Assembly (NCBI GenBank): GCA_947501885.1
Contig: CANMXN010000001.1
Location: forward strand, 682,001 to 746,000
DNA: 64,000 bases
From: an uncultured Sphingorhabdus sp.
Lineage (GTDB): Bacteria; Pseudomonadota; Alphaproteobacteria; Sphingomonadales; Sphingomonadaceae
Direction: 5' to 3'
Shown: one piece after another, positions 9,982 to 20,743 of the stretch
Numbering within the stretch: the stretch's first letter is position 1
Layout of the letters: every line of letters starts with the position of its first letter
Notes under the pieces: model-generated
Databases searched by the model: none
What the model saw: only the letters and a program-made list of their open reading frames with translations
What the model was told of the DNA's origin: nothing
Position numbers and translations under genes: made by a program

Positions 9982-11130
9982 ATGAAGCTCTCCGATTGTC
10001 ATAATGTTTATGATTTTAGAGAGCTTGCGCAAAAACGCCTGCCCCATCCTGTGTTCCATTATATTGATGGAGCAGCAGATGATGAGCTTACCAAAAGGCG
10101 TAATAGCAGTTCCTATGATGATTGTGATCTCGTCCCCAATGTTTTGGCAGGAGTAGCGGATATCGATATGTCAGTGGATGTGATGGGACAAAAGTTAGAC
10201 ATGCCCTTATTCCTATCCCCCACAGCATTGCAGCGCTTGTTCCATTGGCAGGGCGAACGCGCAGTTGCTAGAGCTGCTGAAAAATTTGGTACATATTTTG
10301 GTATAAGCTCACTTGCAACAGTCAGCATTGAAGAGATTGGAGCGGCTATCAATAGTCCCAAAATGTTTCAACTCTATATTCATAAGGATAAAGCCCTCAA
10401 TTCTGCAATGATTGAACGTTGCAAGGCAGCCAATTTCGATGCCCTTACTTTGACCGTTGATACGATAGTAGGCGGCAATCGTGAGAGATGCTTGCGCAGC
10501 GGATTTACCAGTCCGCCCAAAATAACGCCACGCTCCTTCTTAAGCTATGCTGCAAAACCCGCTTGGGGTTTAAATTATATGCTGCGTGAGAAGTTTGAAC
10601 TCTCCAACTTAAAAGACCATATCGAAGAAGGATCAAATATTGCCCTATCAGTGGGTGAATATTTCAATACTATGCTCGATCAAAATATGGATTGGGATAT
10701 GGCGGCGCAAATTCGTTCTGATTGGGGTCGTACATTTTGTCTCAAAGGCATTATGTCTGTCCAAGATGCAAAGCGTGCAGTTGAAATAGGCGCAGATGCG
10801 ATCATGATCTCCAATCATGGTGGGCGGCAGTTGGATGGATCACGCAGTCCCTTTGACCAGATAAGCGAAATTGCCGATGCTGTGGGCGGACAGATAGATA
10901 TTATCTGTGATGGCGGTATAACGCGCGGCTCTCATGTCCTAAAAGCCATAGCATGCGGGGCAACGGCCTGTTCTGGTGGTAGGCTCTACCCCTATGCGTT
11001 GGCCGCAGCGGGGCAAGCAGGTGTTGAGCGGATCATGGGCAAATTACGCGAAGAGATTGAACGCGACATGAAACTCATGGGCATCCAATCTCTCTCTCAG
11101 CTTGATCGTTCAATGCTAAGGTGGCGGTAA
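9982..11130 (+). CDS. Alpha-hydroxy-acid oxidase / L-lactate dehydrogenase (FMN-dependent)
   Basis: FMN-dehydrogenase motif DAIMISNHGGRQLDGSRSPFDQI; ATG at 9982 (MKLSDCHNVYDFRELAQKRLP) preferred over the ORF start at 9934. Confidence 0.9.
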   Translation: MKLSDCHNVYDFRELAQKRLPHPVFHYIDGAADDELTKRRNSSSYDDCDLVPNVLAGVADIDMSVDVMGQKLDMPLFLSPTALQRLFHWQGERAVARAAEKFGTYFGISSLATVSIEEIGAAINSPKMFQLYIHKDKALNSAMIERCKAANFDALTLTVDTIVGGNRERCLRSGFTSPPKITPRSFLSYAAKPAWGLNYMLREKFELSNLKDHIEEGSNIALSVGEYFNTMLDQNMDWDMAAQIRSDWGRTFCLKGIMSVQDAKRAVEIGADAIMISNHGGRQLDGSRSPFDQISEIADAVGGQIDIICDGGITRGSHVLKAIACGATACSGGRLYPYALAAAGQAGVERIMGKLREEIERDMKLMGIQSLSQLDRSMLRWR

Positions 11131-11228
11131 AATACATTCACCCTTTTAATCTGAACGATAAAATGTCTATAATGATAAAGTTATCAAGTTATGCAGATAA
11201 AATATTGAAAATTATGAAATAAACAAAA

Positions 11229-12446
11229 TTATAAATCAAATATAGAATCATCTGGATTTTTAGGCGGCGGATTGAACCATTTTTCTAATAAATCAGGGCT
11301 TGGTGAAATCGGTTTCAGTGGGTCAATGAATGAAAATTGTAATTTTGTATGAGAAAAACTATTTTTAATATCATTCCAATATTTAGGATCAATAACCACC
11401 ATCAAATGACTAGCTGCCAATTCATCTTTTTTATAATCAGAGGCTATTTGTATTAGAACATCGCTCAGATTAGCAGGATCTGACGATGCCATACTCGCAT
11501 ACTTTATATATTCATTTCTGTATTTTCTTGCATCCGCCATATCTTTAAAAACATCTAACACCCATTTTAGAGATTCACGATATCTCTCATGATCCTTGGG
11601 AAATAAAACCGTTGTTCCGCTGATTTCATTGGGGTCTACTACTCGTGAAAAAGCCCCTCGCAGATATTGATGCCATTCACTTATATCCATCACAGTCTTG
11701 CCTAGTAATGGCTCATTAAGATATTTTATTCTTTGCTCTTCATATATCAGTTGCTGCTTTAAGGCTGCTAGAGCCTTTTGCATTGCATTAATCCAACTAT
11801 TGGTATCTTTTTTCGAAATATGTCCACTGTCTAAATCAAATAAAAATTCAACTGTCTCTGTTTGACTTCTTATATTTATATCGTTGTTTGGGATAATAAT
11901 ATTAAGTGATAAAATATTATTATTTATCTCGGCATCGCCGTTTTCCCAAGATCGACCACAACTGCTCGTGGGTAAGGCATTGATATAATAATCAGGCAAA
12001 AATTCTTCCAGAGAAATATTACGTTTTAATGAGCCATTCTCATCGTATATAACAATAATATTTGAGCCATAACCGAAACCATCCCAGTCCCCAAATGTGA
12101 CAACATATTGCCCATCATCGCTTACAATCGCATTATTGGGCGCTATATTATTGGGTAGATCAGATGACCAGATAGTTTTCCATTGATCATTAGCAGTTTT
12201 TTTCTCCAATAAACCCGAAGCTTTTTTGGGTTCATTATCTGATGGCAATTTCTGCCAAATATCACTAGGTGTTTCCTCAAAGGGAATTTCCATAATGCTC
12301 CCATTGTTCAGCGCAAACCTATATTCACCATTAGAAGAAATATATGTTTTATTTTCTGGGCCGATCCGTGAACATGAAATAGCCTGAGAAGGAAAGAATA
12401 AGCTTATGACAATTATGAAAGAGGCAAGTGTTAAAAAAAATCTCAT
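11229..12446 (-). CDS. Hypothetical exported protein
   Basis: Signal peptide ending near a Cys; repeat-like beta-strand sequence; no recognised family. Confidence 0.6.
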   Translation of the reverse strand: MRFFLTLASFIIVISLFFPSQAISCSRIGPENKTYISSNGEYRFALNNGSIMEIPFEETPSDIWQKLPSDNEPKKASGLLEKKTANDQWKTIWSSDLPNNIAPNNAIVSDDGQYVVTFGDWDGFGYGSNIIVIYDENGSLKRNISLEEFLPDYYINALPTSSCGRSWENGDAEINNNILSLNIIIPNNDINIRSQTETVEFLFDLDSGHISKKDTNSWINAMQKALAALKQQLIYEEQRIKYLNEPLLGKTVMDISEWHQYLRGAFSRVVDPNEISGTTVLFPKDHERYRESLKWVLDVFKDMADARKYRNEYIKYASMASSDPANLSDVLIQIASDYKKDELAASHLMVVIDPKYWNDIKNSFSHTKLQFSFIDPLKPISPSPDLLEKWFNPPPKNPDDSIFDL

Positions 12447-12468
12447 ACGCTCTGCCTCTTAATCTTTA

Positions 12469-14283
12469 TCAATAAACGCGCTTTTTCGGTTTGATATATT
12501 CCGCATCATCGGTCAGCGTAAATTCATGTACGGGCCGCATATCAATTTTGACTTTCCCGCCTTTACCGCCCCAACCTTCAAAGCCAGATGTGGTATGCTT
12601 CATCCACTTCTTATCATCGCGGTCACCATAATCTTCATGCATATGCGCGCCGCGGCTTTCTTTGCGATTTTCCGCGCTTTCCATCGTGCAGACCGCTTGG
12701 CCAAGAAGATTATCAAGCTCTAAGGTTTCGATAAGGTCGGTATTCCAGATCAAAGATTGATCACTAACATGTACATCTTCCATGCGCTTATTGACCTTTT
12801 GCATCAGGCCTTTACCCTCGCTCAGCAATTCATTATCACGAAATACCGCGCAATGTTTCTGCATCGTTTTTTGCATATCTAGTCGAATTTCAGCGGTCGG
12901 TGATCCGCCCTTCGCATTACGGAAATGATCAACCCGCTCAAGCGCCAGATCAGCACTGTCTTTGGGTAACGGATTATGCGATGTACCAGGTGTAATCGTA
13001 TCTTTAAGACGCAAACCTGTCGCACGGCCAAACACTACCAAATCGATAAGACTGTTCGAACCCAAACGATTGGCTCCATGCACCGATACGCAAGCCGCTT
13101 CGCCCACAGCATAGAGACCAGGGACAATAGCATCAGGGTCTTTTTTGGTAGCAGAGATAACTTCGCCATGATAATTGGTCGGAATACCGCCCATATTATA
13201 ATGAACCGTTGGCACCACGGGAAGCGGTTGACGAGTCAAATCGCGGCCCGCAAAAATCTTGCCTGTCTCGGTAATCCCTGGCAGACGTTCCGCCAATATG
13301 TCTTGGTCAATATGATCAAGGTGGAGATAAATATGATCGCCTTCTTTGCCAACGCCGCGACCTTCGCGGATTTCGGTCGCCATACAGCGCGAAACAACAT
13401 CGCGGCTTGCCAAATCTTTCGCTGATGGAGCATATCGTTCCATGAAACGCTCACCTTCGGAATTGGTGAGATAACCACCTTCTCCGCGCGCGCCTTCGGT
13501 AATAAGAACGCCAGCGCCATAAATACCCGTTGGATGAAATTGTACAAATTCCATATCTTGTAGAGCAATGCCAGCACGCAGCGCCATTCCGCCGCCATCA
13601 CCCGTGCAAGTATGCGCAGAGGTTGCACTATAATAGCAGCGCCCATAGCCGCCCGTGGCCAATGTCACGGCATGGCTGCGGAAACGGTGGATAGAGCCAT
13701 CTTCCATACAGATGGCAATAACGCCGCGGCAAACGCCATCTTCCATAATCAAATCAATAGCAAAATATTCGACAAAAAAGTCTGCATCATATTTTAAGCT
13801 CTGTTGATAGAGCGCATGCAGCATAGCATGCCCTGTTCTATCGGCCGCTGCGCAAGTGCGCTGCACTGGAGGCCCCTCACCCATATTTTGCATATGGCCG
13901 CCGAAGGGACGTTGGTAAATCGTACCATCTTCATTGCGCGAGAAAGGCACACCCGCATGTTCCAGCTCATAAACTGCAGCAGGTGCTTCGCGCACCAAAT
14001 ATTCAATCGCATCTTGATCGCCGAGCCAATCAGAGCCTTTAACGGTATCAAACATATGCCAAGACCAATGGTCAGGTGTATTATTGCCTAGCGATGCAGC
14101 GATGCCGCCCTGCGCCGCCACGGTATGACTGCGCGTTGGAAAAACTTTGGTGATACAGGCGGTCTTCAATCCAGCTTCTGCGCTACCCATAGTTGCGCGC
14201 AAACCAGAACCGCCAGCCCCTACAACAACGCTGTCATAGGTATGATCAATAATTTTATAAGAAGATTGTGCAGAATCTGACAT
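12469..14283 (-). CDS. sdhA: Succinate dehydrogenase flavoprotein subunit
   Basis: [87 protein letters not shown]. Confidence 0.98.
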   Translation of the reverse strand: MSDSAQSSYKIIDHTYDSVVVGAGGSGLRATMGSAEAGLKTACITKVFPTRSHTVAAQGGIAASLGNNTPDHWSWHMFDTVKGSDWLGDQDAIEYLVREAPAAVYELEHAGVPFSRNEDGTIYQRPFGGHMQNMGEGPPVQRTCAAADRTGHAMLHALYQQSLKYDADFFVEYFAIDLIMEDGVCRGVIAICMEDGSIHRFRSHAVTLATGGYGRCYYSATSAHTCTGDGGGMALRAGIALQDMEFVQFHPTGIYGAGVLITEGARGEGGYLTNSEGERFMERYAPSAKDLASRDVVSRCMATEIREGRGVGKEGDHIYLHLDHIDQDILAERLPGITETGKIFAGRDLTRQPLPVVPTVHYNMGGIPTNYHGEVISATKKDPDAIVPGLYAVGEAACVSVHGANRLGSNSLIDLVVFGRATGLRLKDTITPGTSHNPLPKDSADLALERVDHFRNAKGGSPTAEIRLDMQKTMQKHCAVFRDNELLSEGKGLMQKVNKRMEDVHVSDQSLIWNTDLIETLELDNLLGQAVCTMESAENRKESRGAHMHEDYGDRDDKKWMKHTTSGFEGWGGKGGKVKIDMRPVHEFTLTDDAEYIKPKKRVY

Positions 14284-14672
14284 TAAGAAGCAACTCCAGT
14301 AAAGGCAAGTTTAGCGACGGTGAAAATTCCAAAAATAGCGCCGCCTGCAGCATAAAAGTTTAATAGTGTAAGTGCGATAATCCGCAGTGCTGTGTCAGGG
14401 ACATAATCCTCTAACATCACTTGCATACCCAGTCGTATATGCCAAAAAACACTGATCAACATGATAATCATCGGTACTGCTACTGAAAATTGAGAGAGCC
14501 AAGCCGCCAATGTTTCATGTTCATAATTAGGCAATATGAGCACAGAGAATAAGAGCCACAATGTGAGGGCAAGGTTACCCAATGCCGTAAGGCGCTGCAT
14601 AATCCAATGGTGCGAGCCATGTTTGGCTGAACCTAATCCGCGAACGCGTCCAATATTTGTTCCTTGACCCAT
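14283..14672 (-). CDS. sdhD: Succinate dehydrogenase hydrophobic membrane anchor
   Basis: [37 protein letters not shown]; between sdhC and sdhA. Confidence 0.93.
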   Translation of the reverse strand: MGQGTNIGRVRGLGSAKHGSHHWIMQRLTALGNLALTLWLLFSVLILPNYEHETLAAWLSQFSVAVPMIIMLISVFWHIRLGMQVMLEDYVPDTALRIIALTLLNFYAAGGAIFGIFTVAKLAFTGVAS

Positions 14673-14675
14673 GGA

Positions 14676-15080
14676 TTAAGCCTCCAACATATTAGTAAAA
14701 ATATAAAACCATAACAAAGCTGTACAAGTGAATGCAGCAACAAATGTCATCAGCGACCAAAAATTATTACTTTTCAGTTCGAACCCTGCTCCAACATCCA
14801 TAACCAAGTGACGAATCCCACCAAAAAGATGCTGAAAGAAAGACCATGTCAGACCAATTAAAACAATATAGCCAATATAGTAAAAATCTAACCAGCTTTT
14901 AAGATAATCCAATTGCTCAGGCCCATTAGCGATAGCATAAAGCCACCAAAGCAATAGCAAAGTGCCAACAGTTGCAAGAGCATTGCCAACAATACGATTG
15001 ATAATGGATACCAACATAGCTGGCCCCCATCTATAAATGCTCAAATGCGGTGATAATGGCCGTTGTTTTTTATTGCTCAT
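14676..15080 (-). CDS. sdhC: Succinate dehydrogenase cytochrome b556 subunit
   Basis: RPLSPHLSIYRWGPAMLVSIINRIVGNAL; HLFGGIRHLVMDVG. Confidence 0.95.
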   Translation of the reverse strand: MSNKKQRPLSPHLSIYRWGPAMLVSIINRIVGNALATVGTLLLLWWLYAIANGPEQLDYLKSWLDFYYIGYIVLIGLTWSFFQHLFGGIRHLVMDVGAGFELKSNNFWSLMTFVAAFTCTALLWFYIFTNMLEA

Positions 15081-15262
15081 AAGAAAGCTAATCCTATCAA
15101 ATATTCGCTGTCTGTAATATCATGTGATATTGTCTTTAACTGATTGAAAGCGACATGCAAGTGGTAGGAGAGTGTTTTTATGCATTTCCTGATTAAATCC
15201 ACAAATTTAAGTGAACCGTTTCACAGTCATAGTAAAATAGAACAATAGAGCTTCCTCTTTTT

Positions 15263-16009
15263 ATGAAATTTCGGTACGATCTCCCTATGTCTAAATCCAA
15301 TATTTTAATAACAGGTACTAGCCGAGGCATTGGCAGGGCCATTTATGAGACCTTAGAACAAAAAAACCACAATATCATTGGTCATGCTAGCAAAGATCAT
15401 GACGATGATATGAAGAGCATAGCTGCCGATCTATCAGTTGATAATGGACCTCAATATTTGTGGGATCGAGCGCTTGATCATTTTTCTGGTAAGATTGACG
15501 TGCTTATTAATAATGCAGGAATATTCGAAGCAAACCCCATTGAACAAGATGATGAAGCATGGCTCGCCAATTGGCAAAAAACTATGCGTATAAATTTGGA
15601 TGCATCAGCCCGACTTTGTCGTTGGGCCGTAAGGCATTGGCAAGAAAGGAAATGCGAAGGCAGAATTATCAACATTGCCAGTCGGGCGGCGTACCGAGGC
15701 GACTCCCCTCATCATTGGCATTATGCCGCATCAAAAGCAGGCATGGTTGCTATGACAAAAACCATTGCCCGCGCCTATGCCGCACATAATATATATGCTT
15801 TCGCCATTTGCCCAGGTTTTACCATGACGGGTATGGCCGACGAATATCTTGCAAGTCGCGGCGGTGATAAATTGCTCGCCGATATTCCGCTTGGCAAAGT
15901 AGCGCAGCCCAATGAAATTGCCGAAATTACTGCATTTTGTGCCTTACAAGCACCACCATCTATGACGGGCGCAATACTTGATGCCAATGGTGCCAGCTAT
16001 GTTCGATGA
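15263..16009 (+). CDS. SDR family oxidoreductase (ATG at 15287 also plausible)
   Basis: ILITGTSRGIGRAI, VLINNAGIFEANPIEQ, YAASKAGMVAMTKTIARAYAAHNIYAFAICPGF. Confidence 0.9.
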   Translation: MKFRYDLPMSKSNILITGTSRGIGRAIYETLEQKNHNIIGHASKDHDDDMKSIAADLSVDNGPQYLWDRALDHFSGKIDVLINNAGIFEANPIEQDDEAWLANWQKTMRINLDASARLCRWAVRHWQERKCEGRIINIASRAAYRGDSPHHWHYAASKAGMVAMTKTIARAYAAHNIYAFAICPGFTMTGMADEYLASRGGDKLLADIPLGKVAQPNEIAEITAFCALQAPPSMTGAILDANGASYVR

Positions 16010-16937
16010 AATAAAGATATCTATCACTGCTGTCTCTTGTCTTATGGCTATATCTTGTGCGCCAATTTTAGAAAAGCAAACGCAAGATGATCAACGATCC
16101 GTCACTAAATTACAAGGCAATAGAGCCGATCAAATCTCTTGGGCTTCACACTGTAAGAAATGGGACGAATGGGACAAAGCAGGCCCAGCTTATAAAATCT
16201 ATGGCAATAGCTATTATGTTGGGACATGTGGTATTTCCGCCATATTGATTACTGGTGATAATGGTCATATTCTAATTGATGGAGCCACAGAAACGGGCGC
16301 TGATATAATATTATCTAATATCAGAACTTTAGGATTTAATCCTAAGGATATTAAGACGATATTACACAGTCACGAACATCATGATCATGTTGGCGGCTTT
16401 GCCAAATTACAGGCTGCTACTGGTGCCAATATTATTGCATCAAAAGCTGCAAGATACACTTTAGAGACGGGCAAAATATCGACCAAAGATCCGCAATTTG
16501 GAACGCATGACGATATGCAACCCGTCAATGTGAGTAGCATAATAGCGCATGAGCATGTCATCACAACTGATGCTAGAAAAATAATAGCGATAGAAACCCC
16601 GGGACATTCACCAGGTGCACTCAGTTGGGCATGGCAAGAATGCGAGAATGGGCAATGCTTGTCCCTTGTTTATGCCGATAGTTTGTCACCGATTAGCAAT
16701 GATACATATAAATTTAGCGATCATCCTAATTACGTAAAAAACTATCATAAGGGGCTCGCATATCTCTCACAATTGCAGTGCGATATTTTACTAACACCTC
16801 ATCCTTCCGCCAGCCACATGATTGATAGAATTAAACAAGATAAAAATCTATTAAACAATAGCGACTGCACGCAATATACGGAGGCACTATCAACACGGCT
16901 CAATAAAAGAATCCAAGAAGAAAAAAATAGAAAATAA
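15999..16937 (+). CDS. Subclass B3-type metallo-beta-lactamase
   Basis: Lipoprotein-like N-terminus (LMAISCAP); HSHEHHDHVGG (HxHxDH), ETPGHSPGALSW, LVYADSLSPIS, LLTPHPSASHM; ATG at 15999 overlaps the SDR stop. Confidence 0.85.
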   Translation: MFDEIKISITAVSCLMAISCAPILEKQTQDDQRSVTKLQGNRADQISWASHCKKWDEWDKAGPAYKIYGNSYYVGTCGISAILITGDNGHILIDGATETGADIILSNIRTLGFNPKDIKTILHSHEHHDHVGGFAKLQAATGANIIASKAARYTLETGKISTKDPQFGTHDDMQPVNVSSIIAHEHVITTDARKIIAIETPGHSPGALSWAWQECENGQCLSLVYADSLSPISNDTYKFSDHPNYVKNYHKGLAYLSQLQCDILLTPHPSASHMIDRIKQDKNLLNNSDCTQYTEALSTRLNKRIQEEKNRK

Positions 16938-16938
16938 T

Positions 16939-17907
16939 ATGGATCATTACAAAATATCTATCCCTTGTAATCGTCAAGAAGCAGAAAGCATAAATGTTCG
17001 ACTAGAAGTCGACAACCAATGGACACATAGCGACAATCCACCGACAATTGTTACCCGAGAGATTGTTGAATTTGATGATCAACAATGGATGATAGATATT
17101 TACCTAAATGAAGAACCAACGACATCATTATATCAAGATATTATCGCCTTATTAGGAAGGCCTATCGATACCAATATAATGACACAGAAATTTGTTGATG
17201 AAGATTGGGTGACGATGAGTCAAATAGGCTTAGATACGTTAAATATTGGCCGTTTTCATATTCATAACGCAACACAAGAGCGCGCAGCAAATAAAGTCAA
17301 TCTGCAAATTTCAGCGGGTCAGGCTTTTGGTACAGGCCATCATCATACTACGGCTGGCTGCTTAAGCGCGCTCGACAATCTACAGCGGGAAGGCAAGCGT
17401 TTTCGTAATATTGCAGACATCGGGACTGGCACTGGATTACTTGCTTTTGCATCTCACAAATTATGGCCTAGAGCAAAAATTATTGCTAGCGATATTGATC
17501 CTATTGCAGTTCAATTTGCCAAAGAAGCCGCAATTGATAATGACATAAATAACAATAGTATCAATATTATATGCGCATCGGGCACTGACCATGTCGCGCT
17601 TCAACGCCGCGCACCTTATGACCTCATCATCGCCAATATTTTGGCTGGTCCCTTAATAGAGTTAGCCCCAGCAATTTATGAGATTTTGGATAATCATGGT
17701 ACCTTAATATTAGCAGGACTATTAGACACGCAACTCGATGCAATCATTGAGTGTTATGCCCAATCATCAATGCAATTAATATCTGTCACTCACAATGAAA
17801 ACTGGCCTACCGTTATCTTTAGAAAACGTAAAAAATATGGATATAGACGCACAAAGAGGGTTAGAGGCAGAACTTCTCAAGCGATTGGTGATTATGGCGA
17901 ATGGTAA
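16939..17907 (+). CDS. prmA: 50S ribosomal protein L11 methyltransferase
   Basis: GQAFGTGHHHTTAGCLSAL, IADIGTGTGLLAFA, ASDIDPIAVQFAKEAA, DLIIANILAGPLIELAP. Confidence 0.9.
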   Translation: MDHYKISIPCNRQEAESINVRLEVDNQWTHSDNPPTIVTREIVEFDDQQWMIDIYLNEEPTTSLYQDIIALLGRPIDTNIMTQKFVDEDWVTMSQIGLDTLNIGRFHIHNATQERAANKVNLQISAGQAFGTGHHHTTAGCLSALDNLQREGKRFRNIADIGTGTGLLAFASHKLWPRAKIIASDIDPIAVQFAKEAAIDNDINNNSINIICASGTDHVALQRRAPYDLIIANILAGPLIELAPAIYEILDNHGTLILAGLLDTQLDAIIECYAQSSMQLISVTHNENWPTVIFRKRKKYGYRRTKRVRGRTSQAIGDYGEW

Positions 17908-17918
17908 TGTCAGACATT

Positions 17919-17962
17919 TATTAGTCGCATATAATTTAAATATTAGTCGCATATAATCTAAA
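17919..17962. repeat. Tandem duplication of a 22-bp unit (2 copies, 1 mismatch)
   Basis: tattagtcgcatataatttaaa then tattagtcgcatataatctaaa. Confidence 0.95.
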
Positions 17963-17968
17963 CGCATA

Positions 17969-18832
17969 TTATTTGCTATTGGCATAATGCTGCGTACCGT
18001 GGGTGATAACATCATCGGTATCAATAATATCGGCTACAGCAATATTGGGTAGCTCTTTCAGTTTTGCATAGAGCGGCGCGAAATCTGTTTGTTGCGTTAC
18101 ATTTAAAAGCTGTTGTAGATCATCAATAACAAAATAATTTTGCTGATAATCATCAATCCGATATTCGCTACGCATGATACGTTCTAAGTCAAACTTTATC
18201 CGATTTGGGCTATCATCATCAAGCGCAAATACGCTCTCACCATAGCTAGAAACTATCCCCGCACCATAGATACGCAGCCCCTCCGCTTCTTGGATAAGGC
18301 CAAATTCAACCGTATACCAATAGAGGCGTGCCAAATTATCCAATGCATCATACTGCAATGAACGCAAACCGCCCTCTCCATAAGCCTGCATATAATCAGC
18401 AAAGACAGGGTCAGCGAGCATTGGAACATGACCAAATACGTCATGAAATACATCTGGCTCTTGCAAATAATCTAGTTGATCGCGGCGGCGTATGAAATTA
18501 CCCGATACAAAGCGGCGATTGGCCATATGATCAAAAAACACATCATCGGGTACTAATCCTGGAACAGCAACAACTTGCCAGCCTGTCTTATCCATCAAAA
18601 TTGCGTTAAGATCTTTAAAATCGGGAATACCAGGCTTTGATAATTTCAAAACATCAATACCGTTCATAAAAGCCTTACAGGCGCGACCCGGAAGCATTTT
18701 TTGTTGCCGGTCAAACAATATATCCCACGTCTCATGCTCTTCTGCGGTAAAACTATCCCATGCTTGATCAATAGTCCAATCAGCATTTGCGCCTTCTGGC
18801 GGCATATCAAAAATATGTGTTTCGCTATTCAT
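17969..18832 (-). CDS. phhA: Phenylalanine 4-monooxygenase
   Basis: RDQLDYLQEPDVFHDVFGHVPMLADPVFADYMQAYGEGG; YWYTVEFGLIQEAEGLRIYGAGIVSSYGE. Confidence 0.95.
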   Translation of the reverse strand: MNSETHIFDMPPEGANADWTIDQAWDSFTAEEHETWDILFDRQQKMLPGRACKAFMNGIDVLKLSKPGIPDFKDLNAILMDKTGWQVVAVPGLVPDDVFFDHMANRRFVSGNFIRRRDQLDYLQEPDVFHDVFGHVPMLADPVFADYMQAYGEGGLRSLQYDALDNLARLYWYTVEFGLIQEAEGLRIYGAGIVSSYGESVFALDDDSPNRIKFDLERIMRSEYRIDDYQQNYFVIDDLQQLLNVTQQTDFAPLYAKLKELPNIAVADIIDTDDVITHGTQHYANSK

Positions 18833-18878
18833 AATGCTCTGTATAACAGATTTAAAAGTGAGATCAAATAAGTTTCAT

Positions 18879-19568
18879 ATGAAACCTACTGCACCTATTA
18901 TTCTTAGATATATTAAGCGCGCAATATATACACTATTTGCGATAATCATTATGTATATAATAGCAGCTGCGATAGGAGGCACCTTCTCATCTAATCGTCA
19001 ATGGACGCAGGCTGCTATACCAATAGAAGACCCTATAGATATATATGTCGAGACCAATGGTATCCATGTCAGTATCATTTTGCCATTAGATCAAGACGAA
19101 GGTATATTAAGCAATAAATTACGCGCTTCCCATATGAAGAACCCGCAATATCATAGCCAATATGCCATGATCGGTTGGGGGCATAAAGGTGTATATCAAA
19201 ATGCGCAAAATTGGAATGACCTGACGATAAAGGATGCGGCTAGCGCAGTTTTTGGAACGGGTGATGCATTACTGCATATATATTATCGTGATAACCCAAA
19301 GCCTAATGAATATCGCAAAAAAATCTTTATCTCAAACATACAATATCGTCATATCATGCGCAATATAGCCCAATATTTTCGTTATAATGATGATGGCAAA
19401 TTATTAGTCTATGAAGGCTATGGTCCAAACAATATTTTTTATGCGGCTAATGGTCAATATAGCGCACTCAACACCTGTAATGTATGGGTTGGTCGTATAT
19501 TGCGGGAGGCAGGCATTACAATAGGATATTGGACGCCATTTTCACAAAGTATCATGTGGCGATATTGA
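18879..19568 (+). CDS. TIGR02117/DUF2459 family protein
   Basis: IYVETNGIHVSIILPL, IGWGHKGVYQNAQNWNDLTIKDAASAVFGTGDALLHI, YSALNTCNVWVGRILREAGI. Confidence 0.8.
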   Translation: MKPTAPIILRYIKRAIYTLFAIIIMYIIAAAIGGTFSSNRQWTQAAIPIEDPIDIYVETNGIHVSIILPLDQDEGILSNKLRASHMKNPQYHSQYAMIGWGHKGVYQNAQNWNDLTIKDAASAVFGTGDALLHIYYRDNPKPNEYRKKIFISNIQYRHIMRNIAQYFRYNDDGKLLVYEGYGPNNIFYAANGQYSALNTCNVWVGRILREAGITIGYWTPFSQSIMWRY

Positions 19569-19850
19569 GCAAGATTTTATGATTGACGGACGTTGTTTTA
19601 TCACAAAAATCAATGATATTATATCTTTAGATTCAACTTACATTTCCATCATTGCATGCCAGCGATTATATTTAGAGCAACTCATCGGGTTTAATAATAA
19701 ACATCTGTCCATAAGAACGTTCTAATATGCCTTTAAGTTTTACTTTGCTATCAGTCAGTAAATTATTTTTTCTGAATGTATGACATTTGACATTATGGTT
19801 TTTAGTTTTGTATGAAAATTATATTTAATCAAGCCTGAAAGGTCCCATAT

Positions 19851-20651
19851 ATGCCAATTTCCACATATGTAATAATAGCAATTTTTGTTACATTTGCAGT
19901 TCTGGAATTGGTCTACACTCGTTTATTTCACAAAAATGAGCAAACTTCCGACGATGCGATAGTAGAAATATTGGGGTCATTGACTTTAGTATTTTTAACG
20001 CAACCAATGATTATATTATTCGTACAATGGGCTATGGATGGGTTAGTGCCAGATTGGCAAGGGGCTATAGCAAGCATTAATGTTTTTGCAGCCATTGCCC
20101 TTTTTCTAATTTTCGATGATATGACACAATATTGGCTTCACCGCGCATCTCATAGTTTCGAGTGGCTTTATCATCTTCACAGAGCGCACCATAATGCCCG
20201 CTATATGAGCATCAGATTGGTATATCGAAATAATTTCTTCTATTATTTGTTCATGCCCGGAATATGGTTTTCAGCAATACTCATATATCTTGGCCTTGGT
20301 TGGTTCTTCGCAGGATATATAGTCATTAAAATGCTCGTCATTATCGCGGCTCACAGTGATGTTGCTTGGGACAAAAAACTATATGCTATTCCAGCTCTCT
20401 CGCCTTTCATGTGGATATTAGAACGTACGATCTCAACTCCAGCTACGCATCATGCCCACCATGGACGTCATAAAGATGATGAAGCGGTTCATTACAAAGG
20501 CAATTATGGCAATTTGTTATTCTTTTGGGACATATTATTTGGCACTGCCAAAATAACACGGCAATATCCGAAAAGCTATGGTGTGGAGAATCTACCCAAT
20601 ATTGGCCCAGCGCGCATGTTAGCTTGGCCAGTTTTTAGAAGGTTAGGATAA
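19851..20651 (+). CDS. Sterol desaturase / fatty-acid hydroxylase superfamily protein
   Basis: His-box motifs YWLHRASHSFEWLYHLHRAHHNARYMS, ISTPATHHAHHGRH. Confidence 0.92.
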   Translation: MPISTYVIIAIFVTFAVLELVYTRLFHKNEQTSDDAIVEILGSLTLVFLTQPMIILFVQWAMDGLVPDWQGAIASINVFAAIALFLIFDDMTQYWLHRASHSFEWLYHLHRAHHNARYMSIRLVYRNNFFYYLFMPGIWFSAILIYLGLGWFFAGYIVIKMLVIIAAHSDVAWDKKLYAIPALSPFMWILERTISTPATHHAHHGRHKDDEAVHYKGNYGNLLFFWDILFGTAKITRQYPKSYGVENLPNIGPARMLAWPVFRRLG

Positions 20652-20743
20652 ATCAACAGATAATATGTCTCATAATGTAAAACCTTATAAAGAAAATATA
20701 AAGGCTATAGACAGCATATATCTTAATGATAAGATCATGGTTC

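Noticed and set aside
12976-13425. 149-aa plus-strand ORF opposite sdhA (and similar antisense ORFs at 13236-13646 and 13804-14091)
   Set aside because: All overlap sdhA in alternative frames with no motif support.
19717-19732. Palindrome AGAACGTTCT upstream of the sterol desaturase gene
   Set aside because: Only a 10-bp symmetric core, does not match the spaced alphaproteobacterial LexA pattern; too weak to call a site.
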